A stretch of DNA of 64,000 bases from Streptomyces sp. NBC_00457 (GCF_036014015.1 NZ_CP107905.1:10738566-10802565); one strand, 5' to 3'. Shown: positions 18,194 through 27,673, counted from the stretch's first letter. A program made the numbers and translations. The notes: generated by a model from the sequence alone, not told the origin.

Positions 18194-18792
18194 GTCGGCT
18201 CCCCCTTCCGGACGGTGCGGGTGAAGAACAGATCGGTGATGCGGCCGTCGGTGTAGGTGCCGCCGCGGTCGGCACCCGCCCACACCAGGTGCACGACCGC
18301 CGTGTCCGGGCTGCCGTCGCGGCGGGCGATCGCGGCCTGGATTCGGAAGCGGGCCGTGGCGAAGGCCGGAGCGACCGCCCGCCCGGAGCCGCGGAACATG
18401 CCGGGCCACCTGGCGCGGCCGATCCCGGTGGCGTCCGCGCGCAGCAGGGCGCGGCCGGCGGTGAGCAACTGACGCTCGTCGACGGCGGGAAGGTCGGCGG
18501 GCCAGGCCCTCTCCAGCACTTGCTGGATGGCTCGGTCGCCAGCCGGGCCTTCGCCGTGCGGCGGCAGCGCGGACTCGGGTGCCGCCGGCGTCGTGGGCGC
18601 GGAGCGCGTACGGTTCGGAACCGGCGCGGACGAAGCCCTGGACGGGGAATCCGCTGACGCGGTCACGCTGGGCGGTGTCGCCGAGACTGGCACCGTCCTG
18701 CCGTGGGGGAGGGCCAGGAGAACGACCCCGCCAGCGGCGAGCGCGACGGTGATGATCAGCAGCAGGCGTGGGGAGCGTGGGGTGGAGGTCAC
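18169..18792 (-). CDS. Membrane-anchored exported protein of the transfer operon
   Basis: A 207-aa protein with an N-terminal helix (LLLIITVALAAGGVVLLAL, about residues 9-28), a Pro/Ser/Thr-rich linker, and a C-terminal domain (RFRIQAAIARRDGSPDTAVV, VHLVWAGADRGGTYTDGRI) resembling small NTF2-like or lipoprotein-like extracytoplasmic domains. Its GTG overlaps the stop of the lysozyme gene. Probably a surface or channel accessory component; family not recognised. Confidence 0.75.
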   Translation of the reverse strand: MTSTPRSPRLLLIITVALAAGGVVLLALPHGRTVPVSATPPSVTASADSPSRASSAPVPNRTRSAPTTPAAPESALPPHGEGPAGDRAIQQVLERAWPADLPAVDERQLLTAGRALLRADATGIGRARWPGMFRGSGRAVAPAFATARFRIQAAIARRDGSPDTAVVHLVWAGADRGGTYTDGRITDLFFTRTVRKGEPTWTPQPHI

Positions 18793-19943
18793 AGCAGTCT
18801 GGCTCCTCCCGCGTATCCCGACATTGCGTCGACCGCGTCCAGGCGGACGACCGTGTTCGGGCGGGCGGCGTTGGTCATCTGTCCGCCGCCGGTGTAGAGG
18901 CCGACGTGGTAGATCGTGGAATCGCGGCCGGGTGCGTAGGCGAAGAAGACCAAGTCGCCGGGCTTGAGGGCGGATGTGCCCAGGCGGGCGGGGATCCGCT
19001 GGCCAGCACCGGCCTGGGCGGATGCGACCCGCGGCAGCCGGATGCCGACTTTGGCGTACGCGTACTGGGTTAGCCCAGAGCAGTCGAAGCCGTTGATGTG
19101 CTCGCCGCTGGACCCGTTGGGCGAGCAGCAGATCCCGGTCGATTTGCCGTTCGTGTTGCCGCCACCCCATGAGTAGGGCACGCCCCGCTGGGACAGAGCC
19201 GCATCAAGCACGGTGCGGATCTTTCTGGACACGTTCTTGAGGCCTGGGTCCTTGGCGGCCGCCGTGTACTGGTCGATCCAGCCCAGCACGTTCGAGAGGT
19301 ACGTGTTGGAGTGGTTGTACTGCAGGATCGCCGCCTTGAGCTGGTCACGCTGGGTCAGGTCCCGGCCGTTGCCGCACAGATAGATCGCGGCGCCGAGGGC
19401 GGCGTCGTCGGCGTTGTGCGGGTCGGCGGTCTTGTCGCCGCCGATGTCCTCGCCGACGGTCGACCAGGTGGACGGCAGGAACTGGAAGGGGCCAACGGCG
19501 CGCTCGCCCTGAGAGGTGCCGTCCCATTTGCCGCCGTCGGTGTCCGGGAAGACGGTGGTGTTGCCACCGGCCCCGGACCCGTTGAGGAGCACCCCGTAGA
19601 TCTTCGGGCGGATGTCTCCGTTGCCGGCGACGTTGCGGCCCACGGCGTGGTTGGACTCGACCTTGGCGATCCCGGCGAGGATCGGCCAGCGCATGCCCTG
19701 ACACTTCGGCACATAGTTCCCGACCTGCTGGACCGCCTTCTTGTAGGCGGTGAGCATGCGCGGTGGGATGTCCGCTGCCGTGCCGCCTTCGGCGATCCCG
19801 CCGTCGCCGGTGCCTGCACCCGTCTTCAGCGCGACGTACGCGCTGATCGCGTTCCCTGCCGGCACGGCGCAGCACACGGCGGCGAACATCAGCAGTGCGA
19901 CGATACATACCCACCGCCTCATGCGACGGCCAGGCGGCCTCAC
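18789..19943 (-). CDS. Bifunctional cell-wall hydrolase: lytic transglycosylase plus NlpC/P60
   Basis: A 384-aa exported hydrolase with an N-terminal membrane or signal helix (residues 11-33). The transglycosylase domain has AGIAKVESNHAV (catalytic Glu about 95) and GPFQFLPSTWSTVG. The NlpC/P60 domain has GVPYSWGGGN, the Cys motif NGFDCSGLTQYAY (Cys about 286) and His in YHVGLYTGGG (about 344). Such proteins locally open peptidoglycan for conjugation machines in Gram-positives (compare Tn916 Orf14 and VirB1). Operon position between the VirB6-like and accessory proteins supports that role. Confidence 0.93.
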   Translation of the reverse strand: MRPPGRRMRRWVCIVALLMFAAVCCAVPAGNAISAYVALKTGAGTGDGGIAEGGTAADIPPRMLTAYKKAVQQVGNYVPKCQGMRWPILAGIAKVESNHAVGRNVAGNGDIRPKIYGVLLNGSGAGGNTTVFPDTDGGKWDGTSQGERAVGPFQFLPSTWSTVGEDIGGDKTADPHNADDAALGAAIYLCGNGRDLTQRDQLKAAILQYNHSNTYLSNVLGWIDQYTAAAKDPGLKNVSRKIRTVLDAALSQRGVPYSWGGGNTNGKSTGICCSPNGSSGEHINGFDCSGLTQYAYAKVGIRLPRVASAQAGAGQRIPARLGTSALKPGDLVFFAYAPGRDSTIYHVGLYTGGGQMTNAARPNTVVRLDAVDAMSGYAGGARLL

Positions 19944-22729
19944 TCGTCGTCACCGTCCTCGGAGCGCCACCGTTCGCGCATCTCACCCAATGCCTCTGCT
20001 TGTCGCATCCGCTCCTGGTTGGTGATGCCAGCGGAACCGTCTGCGTCACTGCCGCCAGTGCGGCGAGGCGGGCCGGCAGGCGGCGTGGCCGCAGTGCGGT
20101 TGGTGCGCGAAGACGGTGCGCTGGGCCGTGCGGTGCGAGGGGAGGCATCGGGCCGGTGAGGAGACGCCGCCGGGGCGGCGGTCGCCGACGATGTCCTGGT
20201 CAGGCGGCGGCTGATGAAGGGGCCTGGCCCGCCGCGGTCATCGCTCTCCCGCACAACCCGGGCCACATGACGCCCCGTGTCACCCCAGGCGCGGCCGTCT
20301 TCGCGGACAGTGTTGCCCCACACCCGCACCTGCTGCCGGGCATCTTGGGCATAGCGCGAGCCGCCCGACCGTGCCCGGCGGACGCCTGCGGGCAGGCCGT
20401 ACGTCGCTCCGTACGCGGTCCGGCCGCCGCGGTTCAGGATGCGGTAGCCGCGGAAGCGGACCAGCCGGTTGTGGGCGCGCGTCGACAGCAGCGTGCGGTC
20501 GGTGTCCTGGTCGTGCAGCACCTGGCCGGTGTTGCGGTCGACGACCTGGCCCTGCTCGTTGCGGTAGCGGTCGGGCGGACCTCCCGGCCGGCGCGGCCCC
20601 GCACCGCCGGGACCACCGTCGCCGCCATCCGGCGGGCCGCCCGAACTCGGGTCCCCGCCGGCGGTGGGCTTGCGCCACTTGGCCAGCTGCTCTCTGTCCG
20701 GCCGACGGCCGATCAGCAGCCAGTGCGCACCCTTCGCGCCGAGCCGTGCGCCCAGCCCGCCCACGGCCGCCGCCGCGGTGAGCGGGGCCAGACCACGTCC
20801 GGCTTCGGCGGTGGCATCGGCGAGGACGCCGCCGGTGTCCACCGGCATCCCCGCGCCATCGACGAAGGAGGCGAGCGCGCCCATCAGCCGCTGGCGGGTA
20901 CCGAGCATCCCGTACCGGCCGCCTCCACCGCCCGTGAAGGCACGCAGCCCGCCGCCGTAACCGCCCATCGCAGCTGGGGAGTTCATGGCAAGCGCGGCGC
21001 CGAGCTCGGAGGTGTCACCGGGCAGGTGGGTGCCGCCGACCTTGGCGTAGCGCATCCGCATGGCCATGCGACGGCCGAACGAGCCGATGCCGGTCAGCAG
21101 GCGGCGGTGGCCGGCCGCGCCCGCGATGGCCAGCACGTCGATCAGCAGGATCCGCTCGACCATCAGGTCCGGGCCGTCGGTGATCGTGGCGTCGATGGCG
21201 ATGCCGAAGAACGGGATGAAGGCGCAGATGCCGACCATGGCGAGGATCGCAATGCCCCAGATCGACAGCCACCTCCACACCGACTGCCGTGGGGGCCCGG
21301 GCAGCATGGCGGCGACGAACGTGACGCCGCCGGCGGCTGCGGCCGCGGCGCAGACACCCTGGGTACCGAGCAGGACGATCGCGGACGACAGCAGCATGCC
21401 GCAGACGAACAGTGCGGCGAGCAGCATCAGCAAGGCGCCGCCGACCCGCCACCAGGTGGGCTGCTTGGCGTACGCGGCGCAGGCCTTGCCGACGTCGCCG
21501 GAGTCGCTCAAATCGCCGAGGAATGCCTCGAACTCGCGGTCCTCCTTGCTGACCACAGCGTTGGTCGAGTTCAGCAGCTCGCCGCCGGGGGTGAGTTCGG
21601 GCAGATCGTCCGCAGCGACTCCGCCGCCGCGCTCGCAGTAGGCTTTGGCCGGCCCTTTGATCCGGTTGCAGGGATCGTCGCCTCCACTGCCCCCGCCGGT
21701 GTCCCGCATACAGACTTCGTAGGCTTGGCCGTCCAGGAGGCTGCAGGTGTTCTTCTCTTCCTCCTTTTCGTTCCGTTCTTCGCAGTATTTCTGGGCGGGT
21801 GGGGCGAGTTGGTCACATCCGTTGTCCTCATCGCCGCTGGCGTCGCTGTCCTTGGTGGCCTGGTAGCCGCCGGTGACCCACTTCAGGTGGACGGCGTAGG
21901 CCTGGCGGTCGGACTTCTTGGCCGGGTCGAGGATGCGCCCGTACTGCAGCAGCATGTAGGGCTTGACGATCATTGCGTTGGTGACCGAGTCCTGGAGCGG
22001 GCGGGCCACGTCTTGTGCCGACACCGGCTTTGCGGCCTGAAGCTCCTCGCACTTGATTTCCTGCATGCCGGCCATGCCGTCGCACGGACTCAAGGTGGCG
22101 AGCTTGCCGCCCCAGTCGTAGGAGTTGACGCTCTCCTGGGCGACCTCGGCGGCCACCTGCTGAGTTTGCCCCAGCGGTCCGTTCTGGGTGAGCAGGTAGT
22201 CGGGGCGGACGAAGGTGGACGCGGCGAACGCCGCGATCAGCAGGGTCAGGAAGATCTCGCCCAGCCCGCGGCCGACCCGGCCGCGCACGATCATGAAGCC
22301 GGCGAAGACGAAACCCCAGGCCAGCAGCAGCCCCTTGAGACCGAGGGCGTCGACGACCACGGTGTTGTAGGCGTCGGCGACCTTCTGCGCCGGAGCGGTG
22401 AGGATCTTCAGCAGCGGGAACCGGAAGGCGACCTCGATGGCCCACCCCGCCAGTCCGACCAGGAGCCGGATGAGGGTGAACAGGCCGGACAGGGCGAAGG
22501 CGAGGGACTGCGTCTTGAAGCTGACGATGGAGCCGCCCTGGGCGTTCAGCTCGTAGCCGTTGATCGGCACCCCTTCGGAGGAGGTGATGTTCAGCGGCGC
22601 GAGGAGGTCTCCGGTCTCGCTGTTGCTGCTCGCCGCGTATACGACCTGGCTGTTGACCAGGAGGAACACGCCGGTGAGCAGGACGACGACACCGGCCGAG
22701 CGGAGTGTGCCGCGGTCTGGGCGCCACAT
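19940..22729 (-). CDS. VirB6/TrbL-like polytopic membrane protein
   Basis: A 929-aa protein with a signal-like first helix (GVVVLLTGVFLLVNS), several clustered helices at about residues 75-175 and about 395-530, and a long Arg/Gly/Pro-rich cytoplasmic tail (about 600-929). Topology and gene order fit the polytopic channel subunit (VirB6/TrbL) of a type IV secretion system. Odd feature: residues about 310-366 contain three successive Cys-pair repeats (CDQLAPPAQKYCEERN, CSLLDGQAYEVCMRD, DPCNRIKGPAKAYCERG), a motif also present in the next protein upstream. Its GTG or ATG context follows the small membrane gene with no gap. Confidence 0.8.
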   Translation of the reverse strand: MWRPDRGTLRSAGVVVLLTGVFLLVNSQVVYAASSNSETGDLLAPLNITSSEGVPINGYELNAQGGSIVSFKTQSLAFALSGLFTLIRLLVGLAGWAIEVAFRFPLLKILTAPAQKVADAYNTVVVDALGLKGLLLAWGFVFAGFMIVRGRVGRGLGEIFLTLLIAAFAASTFVRPDYLLTQNGPLGQTQQVAAEVAQESVNSYDWGGKLATLSPCDGMAGMQEIKCEELQAAKPVSAQDVARPLQDSVTNAMIVKPYMLLQYGRILDPAKKSDRQAYAVHLKWVTGGYQATKDSDASGDEDNGCDQLAPPAQKYCEERNEKEEEKNTCSLLDGQAYEVCMRDTGGGSGGDDPCNRIKGPAKAYCERGGGVAADDLPELTPGGELLNSTNAVVSKEDREFEAFLGDLSDSGDVGKACAAYAKQPTWWRVGGALLMLLAALFVCGMLLSSAIVLLGTQGVCAAAAAAGGVTFVAAMLPGPPRQSVWRWLSIWGIAILAMVGICAFIPFFGIAIDATITDGPDLMVERILLIDVLAIAGAAGHRRLLTGIGSFGRRMAMRMRYAKVGGTHLPGDTSELGAALAMNSPAAMGGYGGGLRAFTGGGGGRYGMLGTRQRLMGALASFVDGAGMPVDTGGVLADATAEAGRGLAPLTAAAAVGGLGARLGAKGAHWLLIGRRPDREQLAKWRKPTAGGDPSSGGPPDGGDGGPGGAGPRRPGGPPDRYRNEQGQVVDRNTGQVLHDQDTDRTLLSTRAHNRLVRFRGYRILNRGGRTAYGATYGLPAGVRRARSGGSRYAQDARQQVRVWGNTVREDGRAWGDTGRHVARVVRESDDRGGPGPFISRRLTRTSSATAAPAASPHRPDASPRTARPSAPSSRTNRTAATPPAGPPRRTGGSDADGSAGITNQERMRQAEALGEMRERWRSEDGDDE

Positions 22730-23107
22730 TCAGCGCCGCCCGTGTCCGGCAGTGCCCCGGCGCCGCCACACGACGACGGCAGCCAGTCCTGCAGCGGGTG
22801 GAATCAGCATCCAAGCCGCGCTCGCGCCGTCGCGGGAAGCCGCGTTCGCCGAAGACGTGGCGGAGTTGGCGCCGCGCTCGCAGTACTCCTTGGCCGGGCC
22901 CGCGATCAGATCGCACGGATCCTGGCGTGCGGATGCGGAGTGAGTGTCGGCGGCGAAGGCCTGTTCGGTGCGCGGCCACCACGGCTCCGGCACGCCTGCC
23001 CCCACAACCAGGGCGAGCAGGGCGGCCGGTAGGACGATGGCTATCAGGACACTCGCCGCGGTGGCGAGGAGCCGGGCGCGGGATGCGGAGAAAGAAGACG
23101 CGGTCAT
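22730..23107 (-). CDS. Small membrane protein with DPCxxIxGPAKxYCERG motif
   Basis: A 125-aa protein with an N-terminal helix (about residues 13-38), a surface segment, and a C-terminal helix (about 98-115) ending in Arg-rich residues. Residues 62-79 read DPCDLIAGPAKEYCERG, nearly identical to a repeat in the VirB6-like protein next door, so both probably display the same disulfide-bonded loop outside the membrane. Its ATG overlaps the VirB4-like stop. Function unknown, presumed channel component. Confidence 0.75.
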   Translation of the reverse strand: MTASSFSASRARLLATAASVLIAIVLPAALLALVVGAGVPEPWWPRTEQAFAADTHSASARQDPCDLIAGPAKEYCERGANSATSSANAASRDGASAAWMLIPPAAGLAAVVVWRRRGTAGHGRR

Positions 23108-25782
23108 GAGACGTGTTCCTTCGGTCGTGCCGTGGCGGGATCGCTGGAGGCATGCGCAGCGCGCGCGGCAGTACGGCGGCCCGGTGTGGTGGCGATGGAC
23201 GTGGTGATCCGCTCGATGCGGGGGATGACGGCCTTGATCCGGCCCGTGTTCTGCCGTGGGCAGGCCAGCAGGAACTCCCCCTCGCGGCCGCGCTGGCCGA
23301 CGGGGGACAGGCCAGTGGTAACCAGCCGCAGCAGCTCGGCGTCGTTCGGGTCGAGGCCGACGAACTCAAGTCCGCGGCGGGCGCGTCCACGGTCGGCCGT
23401 GCGTGCGAGCGCCCGGTAGGCCATCAGCCCGCGGTCGGGGCCGAGTTCCTCGGCGTCGTGGGAGGCGGCGAGCAGGCCGGCACCGTGCTTGCGGCCGTCA
23501 TGGAGGATCTCGTGGACCAGCGCGGTGCCCTCGGCCGACGAGGTGAGCCAGTACAACTCGTCCGCGACAACCGCGGTGAACCGCTCGGGGTCCTCGAACG
23601 CGGTCTGCCGGGCGAGCGCCGCGATCAGGTAGAGCACGGCACGCCCGATCAGGGCTTCCAGCGGTTGCTGGTGCAGGACCTCCGGGTTGGCGAACGCAGC
23701 CTTGGGCGGCAGCTTCAGACCCGCGGTCGTGATCACGATCATGTCGGAGGTGCTTGAGGCGTCCAACCGCACCGGGGGCAGGGTGGGATCGAACACCATC
23801 GCCGCCAGGGAGTTGGTGGCCACGACGCGGACGAGTCCGGCGAGCGCGGACGCCGCGTCCTGCCGCTTGCCCACCTCGCGTACGGCCATCTCCTCCAGGA
23901 CCTTCAGCACGCGGCGCATGGAGGGGGCATCGCTGGCGGCGGCCTTCTCGACGGCGTGGTGCAGGACCTCGCCGTTGGTGCTCATCGGGCCGATGCCGAG
24001 CTGCAAGGTCAGGTACGACAGGGCGTAGTGGCGGCCCTCGGGCCCGTCGAACATCCTCAAGGGGTCGATGGACACCTCGGCCTGGGCGGCGTCGATGATC
24101 TGGACACGGCCCTTCGCGGCGGTACGGGCGAAGGTCGCCCACTCGCGGATGGGGGTGCGGTCGATGCAGATCGCGCAGCCGCCGCGCGCCCACACCGCCT
24201 CCGCGATCAGCTTCTGCAGGACGCTCTTCCCGGCCCCCAGATCACCGACGATGCCCAGGGAGGCGCTGGCGTCGTGCTTCGGCGCGTCCGCCACGTTGAT
24301 CATGACGGGGCGGGTGGTGCCGCAGTCCAGGTCGATGCCGAGGAACATGCCGTTGGGGTCGCCGACCTCACCGATGGTGAAGGCGCCGCCCAACGCCCAG
24401 TCCTCGGAGACCTGGTGCTGCGTGAACTCCCGCACTACGCCCGGCCGTGTGGTGCCCGGCAGCCCGAGCATGAAAAGCGCCTCCTGCAGTCCGGCCGGGC
24501 GTACGGCCCGGTAGTCGGCGCCGCCGAGCAGGGCCGCCAAGGCCCGGGCGCGGGCGTCGCAGATCGCGGCGGTCGGCCCCCACACCGTGAGGACGGTCAC
24601 GGACTGCACCTCGACCTCGACCGAGGTGCGCGACAGGCGGGCGTCCAGCTCGCCCAGGTCGCGGGCGGCGTCCGTGAGCGAGGCGGGCATGCCGGTCGGC
24701 CGGGCGTCGTACTGGTCGGCCTGGTCGACGAGTTCATTCCGCTTGCGCCGCACTTGGTCCCGCGCCTTCTCCGCAGGCACGAGCGTCAGGTCGACGGTGT
24801 AGTCGACAGGAAAATCGAGCGTCTCCAGCTGAGCGAACAGATCGGCGGCATCCACGCTGACCGCGGGCGGGCACTCAGCCAGCGCCAACTGCGCCTGGTA
24901 GCCGGTGCCGGCGTCGGACTCGATCTGCAGCCATCGGCGGCGCAGCGGCGAGGCCGTGTTCACTCGCCACCACGCCTTGCGTCCCGACCGGGTGAGCTGG
25001 TCGGTGCTCTTGAGCTCGTCGACGTCGTCGAGGTCCGGGTCGATGCCGCCCTCCTGGAGGCGGACCTGCCCGAGATCGGCGTAGCTGGGGGAGTGCAGAA
25101 CCCCCTCGCGTACCTGCCCGCCGAACAGCTCGCTGCTCTCGGCTTCGGCCAGCAGCGGCTCGTCCATCCCGCGGTGCAGCGCGTGCTGGACCATCCACAC
25201 GATCTCCGCCGGGCGGGCGGGGCGGAACGCGGCGCCGTCGGCGAGGGCGGCCTCCACCCGTGCAGCCTGCTCCTGGTACGCGGTCACTTCCCGCCGCGCC
25301 ACTGGCGTCGGCCGCATGCCCAGCGCCGGGGCGATCTCGGCCCACAGCGCGCCGAACTGAGCGGTCATCTGCAAGCCGGCGCCGTCGGTCTGGAGCGGGA
25401 CCGCCAGCCACAGGGTGCGGCGGTGCATCTCCTGCCCGTCCAGCAGATCCAGCGTGGCCTCGACGTTCTCCACCCACGGGTGCATCTGGCCCCGCGGTGC
25501 ATCCGCGGGTTCGATGCCCTCGATCATGCGGAGCGCGACCTCACCCGGATCGACCCGGGCGCACAGGCCGAACAGCCGCGGCGCCCCCGACAGGGACCGC
25601 ACCAAATGGGTGATCTTGGCAAGCTGCTCCTCCCGTACAGCGGCCGGCACATAGGTGCCCTGCACGGTCTCCTCATGGCGGCCCTGACGGTCCGGGCCCG
25701 GGTGCAGCCGGTAGACGGCCCACACGCTGCCGTGCGTCGACCACACCAGATGCCCGGCGATGTGACGGATCGGCACCCTCAC
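23104..25782 (-). CDS. VirB4-like conjugation ATPase
   Basis: An 892-aa ATPase, the energising subunit common to all type IV secretion systems. The N-terminal region (residues 1-450) is the VirB4 N-terminal fold; Walker A GIVGDLGAGKSVLQKLI at about 508-524; Walker B VVADELYWLTSS near 738; then HGAGLLAASHDAEELG, a VirB4/TrbE-like motif. I chose the GTG at 25,782 because it overlaps the stop of the preceding gene (GTGA); the longer open frame upstream is a shadow. Not split or truncated. Confidence 0.92.
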   Translation of the reverse strand: MRVPIRHIAGHLVWSTHGSVWAVYRLHPGPDRQGRHEETVQGTYVPAAVREEQLAKITHLVRSLSGAPRLFGLCARVDPGEVALRMIEGIEPADAPRGQMHPWVENVEATLDLLDGQEMHRRTLWLAVPLQTDGAGLQMTAQFGALWAEIAPALGMRPTPVARREVTAYQEQAARVEAALADGAAFRPARPAEIVWMVQHALHRGMDEPLLAEAESSELFGGQVREGVLHSPSYADLGQVRLQEGGIDPDLDDVDELKSTDQLTRSGRKAWWRVNTASPLRRRWLQIESDAGTGYQAQLALAECPPAVSVDAADLFAQLETLDFPVDYTVDLTLVPAEKARDQVRRKRNELVDQADQYDARPTGMPASLTDAARDLGELDARLSRTSVEVEVQSVTVLTVWGPTAAICDARARALAALLGGADYRAVRPAGLQEALFMLGLPGTTRPGVVREFTQHQVSEDWALGGAFTIGEVGDPNGMFLGIDLDCGTTRPVMINVADAPKHDASASLGIVGDLGAGKSVLQKLIAEAVWARGGCAICIDRTPIREWATFARTAAKGRVQIIDAAQAEVSIDPLRMFDGPEGRHYALSYLTLQLGIGPMSTNGEVLHHAVEKAAASDAPSMRRVLKVLEEMAVREVGKRQDAASALAGLVRVVATNSLAAMVFDPTLPPVRLDASSTSDMIVITTAGLKLPPKAAFANPEVLHQQPLEALIGRAVLYLIAALARQTAFEDPERFTAVVADELYWLTSSAEGTALVHEILHDGRKHGAGLLAASHDAEELGPDRGLMAYRALARTADRGRARRGLEFVGLDPNDAELLRLVTTGLSPVGQRGREGEFLLACPRQNTGRIKAVIPRIERITTSIATTPGRRTAARAAHASSDPATARPKEHVS

Positions 25783-26342
25783 CGCGCACCCCCCTGTTCG
25801 GCGAGCGCGAGCAACTGCTGCACACCCGATGCCGGCCTCACCGGCGCCGGGCCGACGGCCACCGGGCGATCGCCCGACCGAGACCGTGCCGGTGCCCGGC
25901 GCGGCGAACGCCCGGCCGACGATCGCGGCTGCGGAGCCGTGGCGAGGGGCGCGGCCGGGGCGGCGCCCTCGATGACGAAGCCGCCGATCAGAGGGCGGGC
26001 GGCGTGGTCGCGGGCCGCGCGGCCGCCGATCCGGCCCCCGCGCGGCTGCCAGCACAGCAGCAGCCAGCCCAGGGCCGCTGGGATCGGGGCACGCCCTTTG
26101 ATCTTCTGGCGACGCACCGCCCAAATGGCCAGCAGCCAGGCGGCGATGGGGACCGGCCCCATCCACGACCACCACGGAATCGTCTTGACCAGAACGAAGC
26201 CGCCGACGACGGCGAGGAGAATCTGCGCGGGTGTGAACGGGCCGAGCGGGATACGCCAGTCGGCCACCTTGCCCAGCACCCACGGGTGGCGGCGGGCTGC
26301 GGTGTAGAAGCGGCCCATCCGTACGGCGGTGGTGGCGCTCAC
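25779..26342 (-). CDS. Two-helix membrane protein (VirB3/PrgI-like position)
   Basis: A 187-aa protein: residues about 35-80 form a hairpin of two hydrophobic helices (ILLAVVGGFVLVKTIPWWSW, AAWLLAIWAV), followed by a basic segment and a Pro/Arg/Ala-rich cytoplasmic tail. Small two-helix proteins directly upstream of virB4 are typical of VirB3 or PrgI subunits of type IV systems; sequence identity to them is not visible, so the call is by position and topology. Confidence 0.7.
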   Translation of the reverse strand: MSATTAVRMGRFYTAARRHPWVLGKVADWRIPLGPFTPAQILLAVVGGFVLVKTIPWWSWMGPVPIAAWLLAIWAVRRQKIKGRAPIPAALGWLLLCWQPRGGRIGGRAARDHAARPLIGGFVIEGAAPAAPLATAPQPRSSAGRSPRRAPARSRSGDRPVAVGPAPVRPASGVQQLLALAEQGGAR

Positions 26343-26671
26343 AGCCAGCCTCCGACGCCTGCGGAGTGTTCACGGGCGGCCGGCGGCTCACCCTGCTCGA
26401 TGCCGGGAACTGTGGGCGCCGATTTGGACGGATTCTTGACCTCGTCTTCGAACATGTCGGCGAGGTCGTTGCGCGAGTTGTACAGGCCGAGCGCGATCAC
26501 CATCAGAATCAGCGCACCGATCCCGGCCTTCAGGCTGAACTTCTGGACCATGATCACGACGACGAGGACGAGCAATCCGGCCTGCAGGCCCTTGGTCGCC
26601 CAGTTCTCGAACATCGTGATCCACGAGTCACCGAGGTCGTCGAGCCTCCCAGCGAGCACCACACCGGTCAT
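26339..26671 (-). CDS. Small two-helix membrane protein (VirB2-like position)
   Basis: A 110-aa protein with two hydrophobic helices at about residues 29-68 (GLLVLVVVIMVQKF, GIGALILMVIALGLYN) and an acidic C-terminal tail. Overlaps both neighbours by 4 bases. Position next to the VirB3-like gene and topology suggest a pilin-like or channel-lining subunit, but no signature sequence confirms it. Confidence 0.7.
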   Translation of the reverse strand: MTGVVLAGRLDDLGDSWITMFENWATKGLQAGLLVLVVVIMVQKFSLKAGIGALILMVIALGLYNSRNDLADMFEDEVKNPSKSAPTVPGIEQGEPPAAREHSAGVGGWL

Positions 26672-27603
26672 GACCCGGCACCCCCCGCCCGGGCGGTGCC
26701 GGACTCCAGAGCGGCGACTTCCCAGCGGCCCGAGCGGGCCTTAAGCGTCAACTCGTACGCCAGCGGCCACCGCCCTGAACTGTCACGGGCCTCCACCTGG
26801 GCCATCACCCGCACCCGGGTCCCGTCCGCCGGGACGGACTCGGCAGCTGCCGCCTGGTCGGCGGCAAGGATCTGCTGGACCGTGACCGTCTGGTACGGGG
26901 CGGGGGAGACGGGCCACAGACTCACGCCGGGCGCGAGGTAGCGGTCGACCTCACCGGCACCCGCCAGATACGCGGCGAGGAATTCCCCAGCCGCGGACGA
27001 CAGATCGCTGTCCGTCGGGACGGTCACCGTGTACGGCGACTGCGCCTCCTGGGCGCGGGCCGGGCCGGAGACCACCCCGGGGGCGCCGGACACGGTGAAC
27101 GAGGCGCCGCCGGAGTCGGCGACGACGGGCACCGCGAAGTAGCGCACCGAGCCGTCGGCGTACTGCGCAGCGAGCGTCACCGACCACGCCCTGCCGGTCT
27201 GCTGCGCACTGCGCACCGCCACGACCGACTCCGGGCCGGGCTGCGCATCCGACGCCTCGGGCAGATCAACGTCCGGGCCCATCGACTGCGCAAGCCGGGC
27301 CTGCGCAGTGCTCTCGGCGCCTGCGCGGCTGCGCAGCCACGCGTCGAGGAACACCGTGGCATACCCGGCCGGGTTGGCCGCCCCGGTCGTCTTCACGGTG
27401 GTGGCCGGCTTCGCCGCGGAGGCGGCACGGACCACGGTCGCTGGGGTAGCCACAGCAACGGCCAGCGCGATGGGGCCGGCCGCCACGGCGGCCCACACGC
27501 CCAGGCGGCCCAGACGGACCCGACGCCGCATCTGCTGCAGCCGAGCCCCCGCAGCGGTCGGAGGAGCGGCGTGCTCCTCCGCTGCCTGCTTGGCAGGAGA
27601 CAT
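26668..27603 (-). CDS. TcpC/VirB8-like conjugation protein
   Basis: A 311-aa bitopic protein: cytoplasmic N-terminus with KQAAEEHAAPP, one helix at about residues 38-60, and two tandem NTF2-like extracytoplasmic domains (YATVFLDAWLRSRAGAEST; EFLAAYLAGAGEVDRYLAPG). This is the TcpC family layout, the Gram-positive counterpart of VirB8, a scaffold of the mating channel. First gene of the conjugation operon; its start faces the repeat-rich control region at 27,604-28,308. TGCGCA hexamers occur seven times in its 5' half (27,174-27,335). Confidence 0.85.
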   Translation of the reverse strand: MSPAKQAAEEHAAPPTAAGARLQQMRRRVRLGRLGVWAAVAAGPIALAVAVATPATVVRAASAAKPATTVKTTGAANPAGYATVFLDAWLRSRAGAESTAQARLAQSMGPDVDLPEASDAQPGPESVVAVRSAQQTGRAWSVTLAAQYADGSVRYFAVPVVADSGGASFTVSGAPGVVSGPARAQEAQSPYTVTVPTDSDLSSAAGEFLAAYLAGAGEVDRYLAPGVSLWPVSPAPYQTVTVQQILAADQAAAAESVPADGTRVRVMAQVEARDSSGRWPLAYELTLKARSGRWEVAALESGTARAGGAGS

Positions 27604-27673
27604 TCCAAACTCCCAGGTCAGAGCGAGTTGTTGCTTCTGACCCGAGGCAACCGGCCGACCCCGACCCGACCAC

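Noticed and set aside
19895..23032. 1,045-aa open frame on plus
   Set aside because: Antisense shadow of the VirB6-like gene and neighbours; composition is low-complexity Gly/Arg/Val with no domain, typical of high-GC antisense frames.
23104..26391. Extended 1,095-aa VirB4 reading
   Set aside because: The extra N-terminal 200 residues lie in the frame opposite to the 25,779 gene and are Arg-rich; the GTGA-coupled start at 25,782 gives the normal VirB4 length.
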